NCBI GenBank assembly: GCA_017617065.1
Contig: JAFZWP010000001.1
Span: 181,209-245,208, forward strand
Source: Bacilli bacterium
GTDB taxonomy: Bacteria; Bacillota_I; Bacilli_A; ML615J-28; CAG-698
DNA length: 64,000 nt
Direction of reading: 5' to 3'
Of this stretch, positions 54,337 to 61,982 are shown one piece after another; positions within the stretch are counted from its first letter, which is position 1, and the number at the start of each line of letters is the position of its first letter. The position numbers were made by a program, and so were the translations under genes. The notes beneath the pieces were generated by a model. That model did no database searches. It saw only the letters and a program-made list of their open reading frames with translations, and was not told the DNA's origin.

Positions 54337-55025
54337 TATTTAGCAGTTCCTTCTACATCAACTACTGGTTTTACTTTTTTAGGTGCATTTTTCCAAGTAC
54401 CCATTGCAGTACTTAGATTATTTAAGGTATCTAAGTTAGAAACAGGAGGAGTTGTACCTACTGCAACTGTATTTTGTGTAACACCTGCACCATCACCAGT
54501 AATATTATTTAATGTTAAGTTAATACCTCCACCAGTATTACCCATTGGAGTACCTGTACTTCCACCCATCTTAGCTAAAGCTTGTTGCATATCAATAGAT
54601 GATACTTCTGTTAAGTCATTATAAATTTTAGCTTGTGTTTCTAAGTCTAATACATCGATGTTTTGCATTAGATTTCCAAGTAATTTATTCTTTAAAGCTT
54701 CAGCTGTTGCATTATTCATCATACGGGTTTGTACAAAGTTAGTACAAGTAGCTTGAATAACTTTATTTTGCATTTCAACTGTTTCATCATTTTGAATTTG
54801 AGCAAGAATTGCAGCTGTTTTATTCAATTCTACTAATGCATTAAGCATATTTTTATTATCTTCTTTTAAATTACTAGTAGCTACTATATTTTCTTGTTCT
54901 TCTAAAGATGGTAAAGGAGCTTCTTCTATTGTAGCAATATCTGTACCAGGCATTTCTTGTGGCATATCATCTACAAATACATCATCACCTGTCCATATTT
55001 TAGGTTGGTCATCTAATTGTGGCAT
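54336..55025 (-). CDS. Unknown protein upstream of terminase (possible small terminase)
   Basis: 229 residues. Acidic N-terminal part (DVFVDDMPQEMPGTD), a helical middle (KNMLNALVELNKTAAILAQI, KLLGNLMQNIDVLDLE) and a low-complexity glycine- and threonine-rich end (GGINLTLNNITGDGAG). A small terminase is expected beside the large one, and the central helical part could oligomerise, but no helix-turn-helix is clear. Assignment rests on place only. Confidence 0.5.
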   Translation of the reverse strand: MPQLDDQPKIWTGDDVFVDDMPQEMPGTDIATIEEAPLPSLEEQENIVATSNLKEDNKNMLNALVELNKTAAILAQIQNDETVEMQNKVIQATCTNFVQTRMMNNATAEALKNKLLGNLMQNIDVLDLETQAKIYNDLTEVSSIDMQQALAKMGGSTGTPMGNTGGGINLTLNNITGDGAGVTQNTVAVGTTPPVSNLDTLNNLSTAMGTWKNAPKKVKPVVDVEGTAK

Positions 55026-55037
55026 TATTTATTTCCT

Positions 55038-55520
55038 TTAATAATTTTTTTGTGTCCACTTCTTTCCTTTACATACCATGTCGATACGTTTTTTTGTGTT
55101 ATTTCTATTCATGTGCATATAATTTCTTACATCAGCCCCTTGATCATGCATGAATTTAGCCCAATCATCAAAAATATCTAATAAATGTTGCTCTTCTTCT
55201 GGAGTAATATTCATAAATTGACAAATATCTTTACTTTTAGCAGGAAGATTTGTATTTATGTGTTTATGCATGTCTAGATATGTATATTCTGCTGCTTGTA
55301 AACATTCTTTAAATTCTTTTATTGGTGGTATTTTAATAGTCATACCATAAAAGAGGCGAATTATTTTCATAATTAAAGCAGGATCTTCTACTACACTCAT
55401 TAATTCAAAGAATCCGGGATAACCACGTGATTCTAACATACTAAGTGCAATAAATACAAACTCCGAAGAGCTGTATTCATCATCTGTTACTTCAAAATAT
55501 CCTCTGGGCTTTTTTTGCAT
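55038..55520 (-). CDS. Unknown 160-residue protein
   Basis: Soluble, helical protein with many aromatic and acidic residues (GYFEVTDDEYSSSEFVFIAL, FYGMTIKIPPIKEFKEC) and a basic end (HMNRNNTKKRIDMVCKGKK). Overlaps the upstream gene by 29 bases. Ribosome site AAGAG. No family recognised. Part of a leftward unit of small genes from 57005 that runs into the terminase. Confidence 0.55.
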   Translation of the reverse strand: MQKKPRGYFEVTDDEYSSSEFVFIALSMLESRGYPGFFELMSVVEDPALIMKIIRLFYGMTIKIPPIKEFKECLQAAEYTYLDMHKHINTNLPAKSKDICQFMNITPEEEQHLLDIFDDWAKFMHDQGADVRNYMHMNRNNTKKRIDMVCKGKKWTQKNY

Positions 55521-55785
55521 TACTTACTCTTACTAGTTCAGCAGTAGAATGGTGATATTTTGTTTTCCATCCTTCTACAATTGGATATAAACTATACATC
55601 CAATAATTAATTTGTGCATTTTCTGGTGTAAATTTAGTATATTTATTAGGACTATTTAGGAAAAGTTTTAAAATTGCAATTAACCAGTATAGTTCTTCGC
55701 GTGAAGATGAACACGTATCAAAAGTATCTTCAATTACTTCATATAATTCATCTAATTCCTTAAAAGATGCTGTAGTCTGGTCCAT
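55492..55785 (-). CDS. Unknown 97-residue protein
   Basis: Acidic N-terminal half (ASFKELDELYEVIEDTFDT) and a basic end (VSNAKKAQRIF), with an aromatic middle (NYWMYSLYPIVEGWKTKY). Overlaps both neighbours, by 29 and 26 bases, which suggests close coupling. No family recognised. Confidence 0.55.
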   Translation of the reverse strand: MDQTTASFKELDELYEVIEDTFDTCSSSREELYWLIAILKLFLNSPNKYTKFTPENAQINYWMYSLYPIVEGWKTKYHHSTAELVRVSNAKKAQRIF

Positions 55786-56032
55786 CTTTGCATATTTTAT
55801 AGACTTCCTTTATGTCTTTTTTATCTAATAATTCAATTAAGCCAAACTTTTTTCTTTTTAGCTGTAATTGATTATTATCATCTAAATACATTTCACCAAA
55901 TAAAGTCTTAGCACTACCTTCTTCTACTATTTCTTGAGTAGTTTCAGCGAGGTATGAATAAAGTACTAGGCACACTGTCGATTCTGGTATGCCTAATGCT
56001 TCAGCAATTAACTTTACTTTATTCTGCATCAT
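55760..56032 (-). CDS. Unknown small protein with helix-turn-helix-like start
   Basis: 90 residues from the ATG at 56032. An upstream ATG at 56050 is also in frame, but AAGAAG just before 56032 favours the later one. Residues about 3-28 (QNKVKLIAEALGIPESTVCL) look like a helix-turn-helix or the N-terminal helices of HU-type proteins, followed by a beta hairpin (TLFGEMYLDDNNQLQL). A DNA-binding role is possible but unproven. Overlaps both neighbours. Confidence 0.5.
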   Translation of the reverse strand: MMQNKVKLIAEALGIPESTVCLVLYSYLAETTQEIVEEGSAKTLFGEMYLDDNNQLQLKRKKFGLIELLDKKDIKEVYKICKDGPDYSIF

Positions 56033-56417
56033 TTTCTTCTTCCAATGCACCCGATCTTCTAAGATCTTTTAAATCCATGTTATTTTGTTTAACATAAGTT
56101 TCAATCTTTTCTTGTTCTTTTAATGATTCAACAGCTTCTCTTGCTTTAGCCCACCACATATCATAGACTTCTTTTTTATTTTTATATTCCATTGCTAAGC
56201 AAGAAAATAATACAGTGGCTTCTCTACCATCGCCATATTTAACTTTTTCACCTTCCATATTTACATCAGAATACTTAATGGGTGCAAAATGATATTTTCC
56301 ATCTACTGGATTTTTACCAGCTAAACCAATAAGATTCATATAAACACCAGGTGTTTGTTCTGCCCATTCCTGTTCTGTTAATCCATCTGGAATTTGAATA
56401 TTAGTTGTTGTAATCAT
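56019..56417 (-). CDS. Unknown 132-residue protein
   Basis: N-terminal part with aromatic and glycine turns (EWAEQTPGVYMNLIGLAGKN, GKYHFAPIKYSDVNM), a helical middle with a WWAKAREAVESLKEQEK stretch and an acidic end (GALEEENDAE). No family recognised. Its ribosome site AAGGAG is the end of the preceding small gene, so translation is probably coupled. Confidence 0.55.
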   Translation of the reverse strand: MITTTNIQIPDGLTEQEWAEQTPGVYMNLIGLAGKNPVDGKYHFAPIKYSDVNMEGEKVKYGDGREATVLFSCLAMEYKNKKEVYDMWWAKAREAVESLKEQEKIETYVKQNNMDLKDLRRSGALEEENDAE

Positions 56418-56421
56418 TAAT

Positions 56422-56592
56422 TTACTCCTTTATAGACCAATATGTAATTACATATCTTGTTTTTTGCTTTAAACTTTCATATATTGTATCATATTTTATT
56501 AAGTTACTTGGTGCTATATCATTTTCAGCAATATATTCATTTAATTCTTTAAGCGAATTAAATGTAGCTTCTTTTATTTTCCATTTTTTCAT
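56422..56592 (-). CDS. Unknown 56-residue protein
   Basis: A short gene reading MKKWKIKEATFNSLKELNEY at the start and TRYVITYWSIKE at the end. A GGGG ribosome site stands six bases before the ATG at 56592. Its last codons supply the ribosome site of the next gene. The alternating strand at the end and length resemble small phage or sporulation-type proteins with a YVITYW-like strand, but no family can be named with confidence. Confidence 0.6.
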   Translation of the reverse strand: MKKWKIKEATFNSLKELNEYIAENDIAPSNLIKYDTIYESLKQKTRYVITYWSIKE

Positions 56593-56603
56593 AAATTCCC
56601 CTT

Positions 56604-57005
56604 TTAATAAAAATTACGAATATCAGTCAATTCTTTAAAACAACAGATATTATCTTTTTGGAGAATTGCATCTGCCATTTCTACAACTGTATTCATATTA
56701 ATTAATTCCCCTTTATATAGAATCTGATGTTCTGATACAATTACAATTTTATCTTTATAAAATTTCTTAACTATATTTAATGCTCTTTCATATTTTGGGC
56801 ATAATCCTAAAATTGCAATTTCTTTTAATATACGCCAATGTTCAAAGAAACTATTAAAGAGTTTATAATTATTTTTCCTTAAGTTTATTATTTTATTTTT
56901 TGATAAGCCATACTCAGCGGTTAGCATATCAAAAGGAATTCCAAAGGCTAGTTTAATTAGTACTTCCACCTTTATCTCTGGATCCAGATTTGATTTAATA
57001 GCCAT
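56604..57005 (-). CDS. Unknown protein with helix-turn-helix-like segment
   Basis: 133 residues from the ATG at 57005; a TTG at 57044 is in frame but lacks support. Residues about 16-44 (KLAFGIPFDMLTAEYGLSKN, then KIINLRKNN) fit a helix-turn-helix. The rest is helical and basic (FYKDKIVIVSEHQILYKG). First gene of the leftward unit, directly behind a promoter motif, which suits an early regulator. Function inferred. Confidence 0.55.
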   Translation of the reverse strand: MAIKSNLDPEIKVEVLIKLAFGIPFDMLTAEYGLSKNKIINLRKNNYKLFNSFFEHWRILKEIAILGLCPKYERALNIVKKFYKDKIVIVSEHQILYKGELINMNTVVEMADAILQKDNICCFKELTDIRNFY

Positions 57006-57053
57006 TTTAATTTCTTTATTCCCGGGTAAAAATAAATTAGACAAATATCTATA

Positions 57054-57069
57054 CTATTTAATTAGAACA
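57054..57069 (-). promoter_or_regulatory. Phage promoter motif, leftward of a divergent pair
   Basis: On the - strand TGTTCTAATTAAATAG, a weaker match to the motif, about 50 bases before the start at 57005. Its partner points right at 57124. Confidence 0.5.
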
Positions 57070-57123
57070 GTAAAAAAATAAAATGAAATGGAAAAAATTT
57101 AAAAATTAGTATTGTGACAAATA

Positions 57124-57138
57124 TAATTCTATATAAAG
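57124..57138 (+). promoter_or_regulatory. Phage promoter motif, rightward of a divergent pair
   Basis: TAATTCTATATAAAG, 14 bases before the start at 57152. With the opposite motif at 57054 it forms the switch point where transcription changes from leftward to rightward. Confidence 0.55.
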
Positions 57139-57151
57139 TAAAGGGTTTAAA

Positions 57152-57691
57152 ATGAAAGTAGTTATTAATAATTATGGTATACATACCTGGTTTGTAGTAG
57201 CTTTTGAAGAAGAGTTTACATCAAATATTCATAATATTTTGTATACGGATGCTGGTAAAATAAATGCAGCAATGGCAACGCAATGGCTTATTGATAATTA
57301 TAGCGTTACTGATATTATTAATATAGGTACAGCCGGTGGTAATCCTAATAAAGTAGAAAAAGATAAAATTTATCAGATAGGAAAAGTTGTAGATAGAGAT
57401 TGGAAAACTCCATCAATTATATATCCAGAAATTAAATTAGAAACACAATGGATGTATAATAAGGTTTGTTATACAGGAGATAGTTTTGTAACAGATTGGG
57501 ATAATGACTTTGATTTGGTAGATATGGAATCTTATGCTATTGCTAAAGTATGCACTGATCCAGAGAATGGTATTCCATTTAGTTGTTATAAATATATAAG
57601 TGATACAGGTAGCGATGAAGAATGGAATGAAAGCTTAGCAAAGTGTAATCAAGCATTTAATGAAATGTTTAAAGGAGACATGTATGACTGA
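57152..57691 (+). CDS. MTA/SAH nucleosidase-like protein (PNP/UDP phosphorylase family)
   Basis: 179 residues, shorter than cellular MTA/SAH nucleosidases (about 230). Family elements in order: VVAFEEEF near residue 16 (like the GAMEEE glutamate segment), LYTDAGKINAAMATQWLI near 30, INIGTAGG near 60, VDMESYAIAKVC near 135 (substrate glutamate) and KYISDTGSD near 155 (catalytic aspartate). About 30 residues are missing between the first two elements. It would cleave a purine nucleoside or its thio analogue; the true substrate is unknown. First gene of a six-gene operon. Stop overlaps the Nudix gene. Confidence 0.72.
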   Translation: MKVVINNYGIHTWFVVAFEEEFTSNIHNILYTDAGKINAAMATQWLIDNYSVTDIINIGTAGGNPNKVEKDKIYQIGKVVDRDWKTPSIIYPEIKLETQWMYNKVCYTGDSFVTDWDNDFDLVDMESYAIAKVCTDPENGIPFSCYKYISDTGSDEEWNESLAKCNQAFNEMFKGDMYD

Positions 57692-58268
57692 AATGCTGCA
57701 TTGTTGTGATGAAAATTTAAAAACAATAGAAGCTGTAGATAGAGATATTGTTCATAAAGAAGGTATTTGGCATAAGACTGCTCATGTATGGTTATATGAT
57801 GATGAAGGATTTGTATATTTTCAAGTAAGAGCAGATGCAGATAAATTATATACTTCTGCTTCTGGACATGTTATGGCAGGTGAAGAACCTATCAATACTG
57901 CTTATAGAGAAACTGCAGAAGAATTAGGTTTTCAATTAGATCCAAGAAAATTGGAGTTAATAGAAGTAGATGCTTGGAAATTAGATACAGAAGTTAAACA
58001 CGATCATGCGTTTGCTTATATCTATCTTTATAAAATACCTCGTAATTATGATGCTTTTTCAGTAAATCCAGATGAAGTATCGGATATAGTAAAGATTAAG
58101 GCTCGTGATTTGTTAGGTTACTTATTGGCTTTACCTTTTGAATGCGAACAATATAATGTACATAATAAGAAATTAAAGCATAATAAAGATTTATTATTAA
58201 TGGAAGGTGAAATTAGTATATTAAAGTATGGTAGAATTTTAAATGCAATAACTAAAAAGGTGCAATAA
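57684..58268 (+). CDS. Nudix hydrolase
   Basis: 194 residues. Complete Nudix box: GHVMAGEEPINTAYRETAEE followed by LGF. It hydrolyses nucleoside diphosphates linked to another group. The N-terminal part has WHKTAHVWLYDDEG, as in isopentenyl-diphosphate-isomerase-like Nudix proteins. A further upstream start at 57660 is in frame, but AAAGGAGA ends seven bases before the ATG at 57684. Overlaps the nucleosidase by eight bases and ends on the start of the next gene by one base. Confidence 0.85.
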   Translation: MTEMLHCCDENLKTIEAVDRDIVHKEGIWHKTAHVWLYDDEGFVYFQVRADADKLYTSASGHVMAGEEPINTAYRETAEELGFQLDPRKLELIEVDAWKLDTEVKHDHAFAYIYLYKIPRNYDAFSVNPDEVSDIVKIKARDLLGYLLALPFECEQYNVHNKKLKHNKDLLLMEGEISILKYGRILNAITKKVQ

Positions 58269-59140
58269 TGAAATATACATTTAAAGTTTTGGGTAAAGAC
58301 AATAAAGTTTATTATCCTAAACAGTTTGCTTGGGAAAAAGAAAATGCTGAGCCAGGCGTTGGTGCATTAGATTTTGAATGGACAGAAAATATAAATGAAG
58401 CAAAAACCTGGGATTATAAAAATATATGTGAAGATATTGCTTTTGAATTTGTAGATGCTACTATTGTTGAAATACCAACTTCTGAAATAACTATTACTAA
58501 TGCTAATAATCAAGAAAAATTTATTTGTTTTAAGATAAATGGATTAAAAGATGGGATTATGGTAGGTTTATATCCTAATAATGATGGTTTGAGTATTGCT
58601 TATAGAGGTGATGTTGTTGGTGTTCCATTTAATGCTAATTCTGCTTTAATAGATGAATTGAATGATAGGTCTTTTCCTGAACCAGATGAAATCACCGGTA
58701 CTATAAAAATGAGTAAAGAAACATATGATTGGTTGACTACTCCTAGTGAAGAAGATGATGATGTAGGATATTGGCAGCCAGATCAAGTTACAGAATTAGA
58801 TGATGAAGCATTTGATGAATTTGAAAAAGATGTGATGAATCCTGAAATAGATGAAAAAAGAGTAGAAGCAGCTAAACAGATATTTGAAGGTGTAGATAAG
58901 ATTCCTATAGATACTTCTGATCTTTGGAAACATGAATTAACTTATGGTAAACCTCATTTATTAGAGTTAATGGATGAATGGGGTGTAGATGGAACTAATT
59001 ATGCTGATTTTAGAAGTGTAATTCAAGAACATTGCTTTGATAAAGGATTATATGCCTTTGATGACATAGAAAAAACTTGGAAATCACACGTACAAAGTTT
59101 AAAAGATGTGGTTAAATCTATAAAAGAAGGAATCAAATAA
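58268..59140 (+). CDS. Unknown acidic 290-residue protein
   Basis: Very acidic (EEDDDVGYW, LDDEAFDEFEKDV) with an N-terminal part that looks beta-rich (MKYTFKVLGKDNKVYYP) and a helical C-terminal half (LLELMDEWGVDGTNYADFR). No family recognised. One-base overlaps with both neighbours suggest fixed dosage with them. Confidence 0.6.
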   Translation: MKYTFKVLGKDNKVYYPKQFAWEKENAEPGVGALDFEWTENINEAKTWDYKNICEDIAFEFVDATIVEIPTSEITITNANNQEKFICFKINGLKDGIMVGLYPNNDGLSIAYRGDVVGVPFNANSALIDELNDRSFPEPDEITGTIKMSKETYDWLTTPSEEDDDVGYWQPDQVTELDDEAFDEFEKDVMNPEIDEKRVEAAKQIFEGVDKIPIDTSDLWKHELTYGKPHLLELMDEWGVDGTNYADFRSVIQEHCFDKGLYAFDDIEKTWKSHVQSLKDVVKSIKEGIK

Positions 59141-59646
59141 TGATTATATATACTGATTGGTTAAATAGAGATAATCGTGAATATTATGCTTGTTTTCGTT
59201 ATATTTTATTTAGATGTTGTAAACCTATGGTAATTTCTGATGATGAGGGTGAAGCAAAACGAGTATATAAACCCATTGATTTTATGGATATGAAATGGAT
59301 TATAGATAGATGTAATTATCTTAAAGGTAAGGGGTTTAATTTAGATTTTATACCGTATTCTTTATTAAATTGGTATGATGAAATAGATTGGGAACCTAAC
59401 TATTTTAATTGTGATTGGAATTGTGAATATAAAGTAGATATGCATGGTAAAATTAAAACAAATAAAAAAGGCGAACCAATCAAACTAAAAAAGAAATGGG
59501 AATCTAAAGAAGAAGATTTTATAGCTCCGGCAGATAAATGGATTATGAATAAAATTATTAGAAGATGGAAAATTTATGGTAAATGGTTAGTAAAATTAGA
59601 TAATTCTATATATAGGTTAAAACGAAAATTAACAAGGAGTAAATAA
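59140..59646 (+). CDS. Unknown basic, tryptophan-rich 168-residue protein
   Basis: Many W, Y, C and K residues (EYYACFRYILFRCCKPM, NWYDEIDWEPNYFNCDWN) and a basic end (IYRLKRKLTRSK). Family not recognised. Overlaps the previous stop by one base and the next start by one base. Confidence 0.55.
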   Translation: MIIYTDWLNRDNREYYACFRYILFRCCKPMVISDDEGEAKRVYKPIDFMDMKWIIDRCNYLKGKGFNLDFIPYSLLNWYDEIDWEPNYFNCDWNCEYKVDMHGKIKTNKKGEPIKLKKKWESKEEDFIAPADKWIMNKIIRRWKIYGKWLVKLDNSIYRLKRKLTRSK

Positions 59647-59882
59647 TGGATCAAGATACAGAAGTAGCATTAAAAGCATTTATATATACAATATTAACAA
59701 TCTTAGTTGGTTATGCATTATTAGCAGTACCTTATATAAGATTTTTGGTTGAAATGATTATTGTATTTGTATTTTTAACTACTTTATTTGATTTATATTC
59801 ATATATGATTATAGAAATGCAAAAAAGTAAAGATACTAATAAAAAGAAAACTAAAAAATCATCTAAAAAGAAAGGAAAATAA
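59646..59882 (+). CDS. Small membrane protein
   Basis: 78 residues. Two hydrophobic segments (about 10-28, FIYTILTILVGYALLAVPYI, and 31-50, VEMIIVFVFLTTLFDLY) and a strongly lysine-rich cytosolic tail (KDTNKKKTKKSSKKKGK). It might anchor its operon partners at the membrane. No family recognised. Confidence 0.6.
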   Translation: MDQDTEVALKAFIYTILTILVGYALLAVPYIRFLVEMIIVFVFLTTLFDLYSYMIIEMQKSKDTNKKKTKKSSKKKGK

Positions 59883-59883
59883 A

Positions 59884-60963
59884 ATGGCAAGAACCATTGG
59901 AACAGCTTCGTATGGCTTAAGAGCACCTATTGTAAAACAAGGTGATGATTTAATTCAAATAGTAGTAGATACTGTTTTGAATTCTGGTATAGAAATTAAA
60001 GATAAAGATGTGTTGGGTATTACTGAATCCATTGTAGCTAGGTGTGAAGGTAATTATGTAACAATTGATGAAGTAGCAGAAGAAATTAGAAACATTAGTA
60101 ATAATGCAGATGTAATATTTGTAGATAGACCAATTTATTCTCGTAATCGTTTTGCAATGATTTTAAAAGCAATCGCTAGAGGAGCTGGTAAAAAAGTAGT
60201 TATTATTATGCCACCGGTTGATGAAGTTGGTAATGTAATAAAAAATCATCCTTTTACTAAATTAAATTATGATGAATATTATAAATCAATTGTAGAAGGT
60301 GAAGGTAAAGAATGTGAAATTATTGATGATATAAAAAATAAAGAATTGCTTTTTATTTATAAAGAGGATCCATTTGTAATAGATGCTAGAATGTATTTTA
60401 CTACAGGTCATGATTATGTTAGGGTTTATAATCAATGCACTTTAGCTGACATCTGTAAAGATAAATGTGATTATGGTTTGTATGGATCAAACAAAGCTTC
60501 TGAAGAAATGTTAAAATTATTTCCATCTAAAAATTATGCACAAAATATTGTAGAAAAAGTTCAAGGTAAGATTTATACTGAAACTGGTAAAAAAATTGAA
60601 GTAATGGTATATGGAGATGGTTGTTATAAGGACCCGGATTCTGGTATTTGGGAATTTGCAGATGGAACTGTATCTCCAGCTTATACTTTAGGCTTAGAAG
60701 GTACTCCTAATGAAATTAAAATTAAAAATTTTGCAGATGACAAGTATAAAGAGTTAAAAGGTGAAGAATTAAACTTAGCAATTAAAGAAGAGATTAATTC
60801 TTCTAAAATGGACTTAAAAGGAAATATGTCTAGTCAAGGTACTACTCCTCGTAGATATGTTAATTTATTAGGATCTTTGATGGATTTAACTTCCGGAAGT
60901 GGATCAAAAGGAACCCCATTTGTATATATTCAGGGATATTTTGATTCTTTCGCCGATGAATAA
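59884..60963 (+). CDS. Coenzyme F420-0:glutamate ligase-like protein (CofE family)
   Basis: 359 residues. The first 120 match the CofE/F420-0:gamma-glutamyl ligase family: GTASYGLRAPIVKQGDDLIQ, an IKDKDVLGITESIVARCEGN stretch, YSRNRFAMILKAIARGAGKK and MPPVDEVGN. The C-terminal 100 residues are extra relative to archaeal CofE (about 250). CofE adds L-glutamate to F420-0 with GTP. Bacterial relatives act in unknown pathways. One base separates it from the membrane protein gene. It may glutamylate a phage or host cofactor such as folate, but this is inference; the substrate is unknown. Confidence 0.75.
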   Translation: MARTIGTASYGLRAPIVKQGDDLIQIVVDTVLNSGIEIKDKDVLGITESIVARCEGNYVTIDEVAEEIRNISNNADVIFVDRPIYSRNRFAMILKAIARGAGKKVVIIMPPVDEVGNVIKNHPFTKLNYDEYYKSIVEGEGKECEIIDDIKNKELLFIYKEDPFVIDARMYFTTGHDYVRVYNQCTLADICKDKCDYGLYGSNKASEEMLKLFPSKNYAQNIVEKVQGKIYTETGKKIEVMVYGDGCYKDPDSGIWEFADGTVSPAYTLGLEGTPNEIKIKNFADDKYKELKGEELNLAIKEEINSSKMDLKGNMSSQGTTPRRYVNLLGSLMDLTSGSGSKGTPFVYIQGYFDSFADE

Positions 60964-60993
60964 ATAAAAAATAGGTTAATATTCTAAAATTAT

Positions 60994-61009
60994 AGTTCTA
61001 TATAATAAT
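60994..61009 (+). promoter_or_regulatory. Phage promoter motif upstream of a hairpin and a homing endonuclease
   Basis: AGTTCTATATAATAAT, 31 bases after the CofE-like stop and about 90 bases before the next start at 61099. Full match. Confidence 0.62.
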
Positions 61010-61062
61010 ATAGGGTTAGAATTTAGAGTAGTGACTGAATTCTAAAATGGTATAAAAAAGTT

Positions 61063-61095
61063 TCCTCCGGTTCACTACCCGGAGGATTTTTCTTA
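61063..61095 (+). terminator. Terminator-type hairpin that contains the ribosome site of the next gene
   Basis: TCCTCCGG (61063-61070) pairs with CCGGAGGA (61079-61086), loop TTCACTAC, then TTTTTCTT. The GGAGG at 61081-61085 is the only ribosome site near the ATG at 61099. GTAGTGA at 61028-61034 is complementary to loop bases TCACTAC (61072-61078). Confidence 0.7.
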
Positions 61096-61098
61096 AAA

Positions 61099-61926
61099 AT
61101 GACTAAAGAAGAAATAATAATAAAATATCAAGTTAATGTCTCAAAATTAAAAAGAGATTATATAAAAAATCCTTTAAAGAAAAATGATGGTTTTCATTTA
61201 TCTGAATATCCAGATAAAGATGATTTTATATATTTGTTTTTAAATTGTAATGTTAAAAGAGATGATTTATGTATATTATTTGAAGTGAGTCATGGCACAA
61301 TAGATAATTTTATTAAACTATTTAACTGTAGAAAATCGAGAAAACAAGCAAACATTAATACTAGAAAAACAATATTATTACAATATGGATATGATAATGT
61401 AACCAAAGTAAAAGAAATACGAGATAGACAGGTACAAACTTGTATTAAAAAATATGGTGTAGATAACATATCTAAATTAGAAAGTACTAAGAAAAAGAAA
61501 ACTGAAACTACAAAGCGTAATCATACTACAGTAACTTCAAAACAAGAAGAAGAAATATATAAATTATTAATTAATAAATTTACTGCCGTAGAAAGGCAAT
61601 ATAAATCAGAAGAATATCCTTTTGATTGTGATTTTTATATTCCAAATTTAAATCTTTATATTGAATATCAAGGTACTTGGAGCCATGGAAAAGAACCTTA
61701 TAATAAAAACAATATATTACACCAAAAACAATTAAAAGATTGGGAAGATCGATTAAAAAATAAAATTGGAAAGAATATATTGAATTCAAGATATAAAGAT
61801 GCAATTAAAGTTTGGACAATTCGTGATCCATTAAAGAGACAAACAGTAAAAGAAAACAACTTGAATTGGATTGAATTCTTTAATATGAATCAGTTTATGG
61901 AATGGTATAATAATTTCCTCAGTTAA
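61099..61926 (+). CDS. Homing endonuclease, VSR/EDxHD-like
   Basis: 275 residues. The middle has two KYGVDNISK-type DNA-binding repeats (ILLQYGYDNVTKVKEIRDRQ and KKYGVDNISKLESTKKKK), as in nuclease-associated modular domains. The C-terminal nuclease core has SEEYPFDCDFYIP, LYIEYQGTWSH and a later VWTIRDPLKRQ. Such free-standing nucleases spread in phage genomes. It lies between a terminator-type hairpin carrying its ribosome site and another terminator that overlaps its stop, a self-contained insert. Confidence 0.8.
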   Translation: MTKEEIIIKYQVNVSKLKRDYIKNPLKKNDGFHLSEYPDKDDFIYLFLNCNVKRDDLCILFEVSHGTIDNFIKLFNCRKSRKQANINTRKTILLQYGYDNVTKVKEIRDRQVQTCIKKYGVDNISKLESTKKKKTETTKRNHTTVTSKQEEEIYKLLINKFTAVERQYKSEEYPFDCDFYIPNLNLYIEYQGTWSHGKEPYNKNNILHQKQLKDWEDRLKNKIGKNILNSRYKDAIKVWTIRDPLKRQTVKENNLNWIEFFNMNQFMEWYNNFLS

Positions 61927-61943
61927 TTCTGAGGAATTTTTTT
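61915..61943 (+). terminator. Rho-independent terminator over the endonuclease stop
   Basis: TTCCTCAG (61915-61922) pairs with CTGAGGAA (61929-61936), six-base loop, then a run of seven T. The TAA stop lies in the loop. Confidence 0.85.
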
Positions 61944-61982
61944 ATATAGAAAATTAGTCTAATTTTTGCTTTACTAATATTT

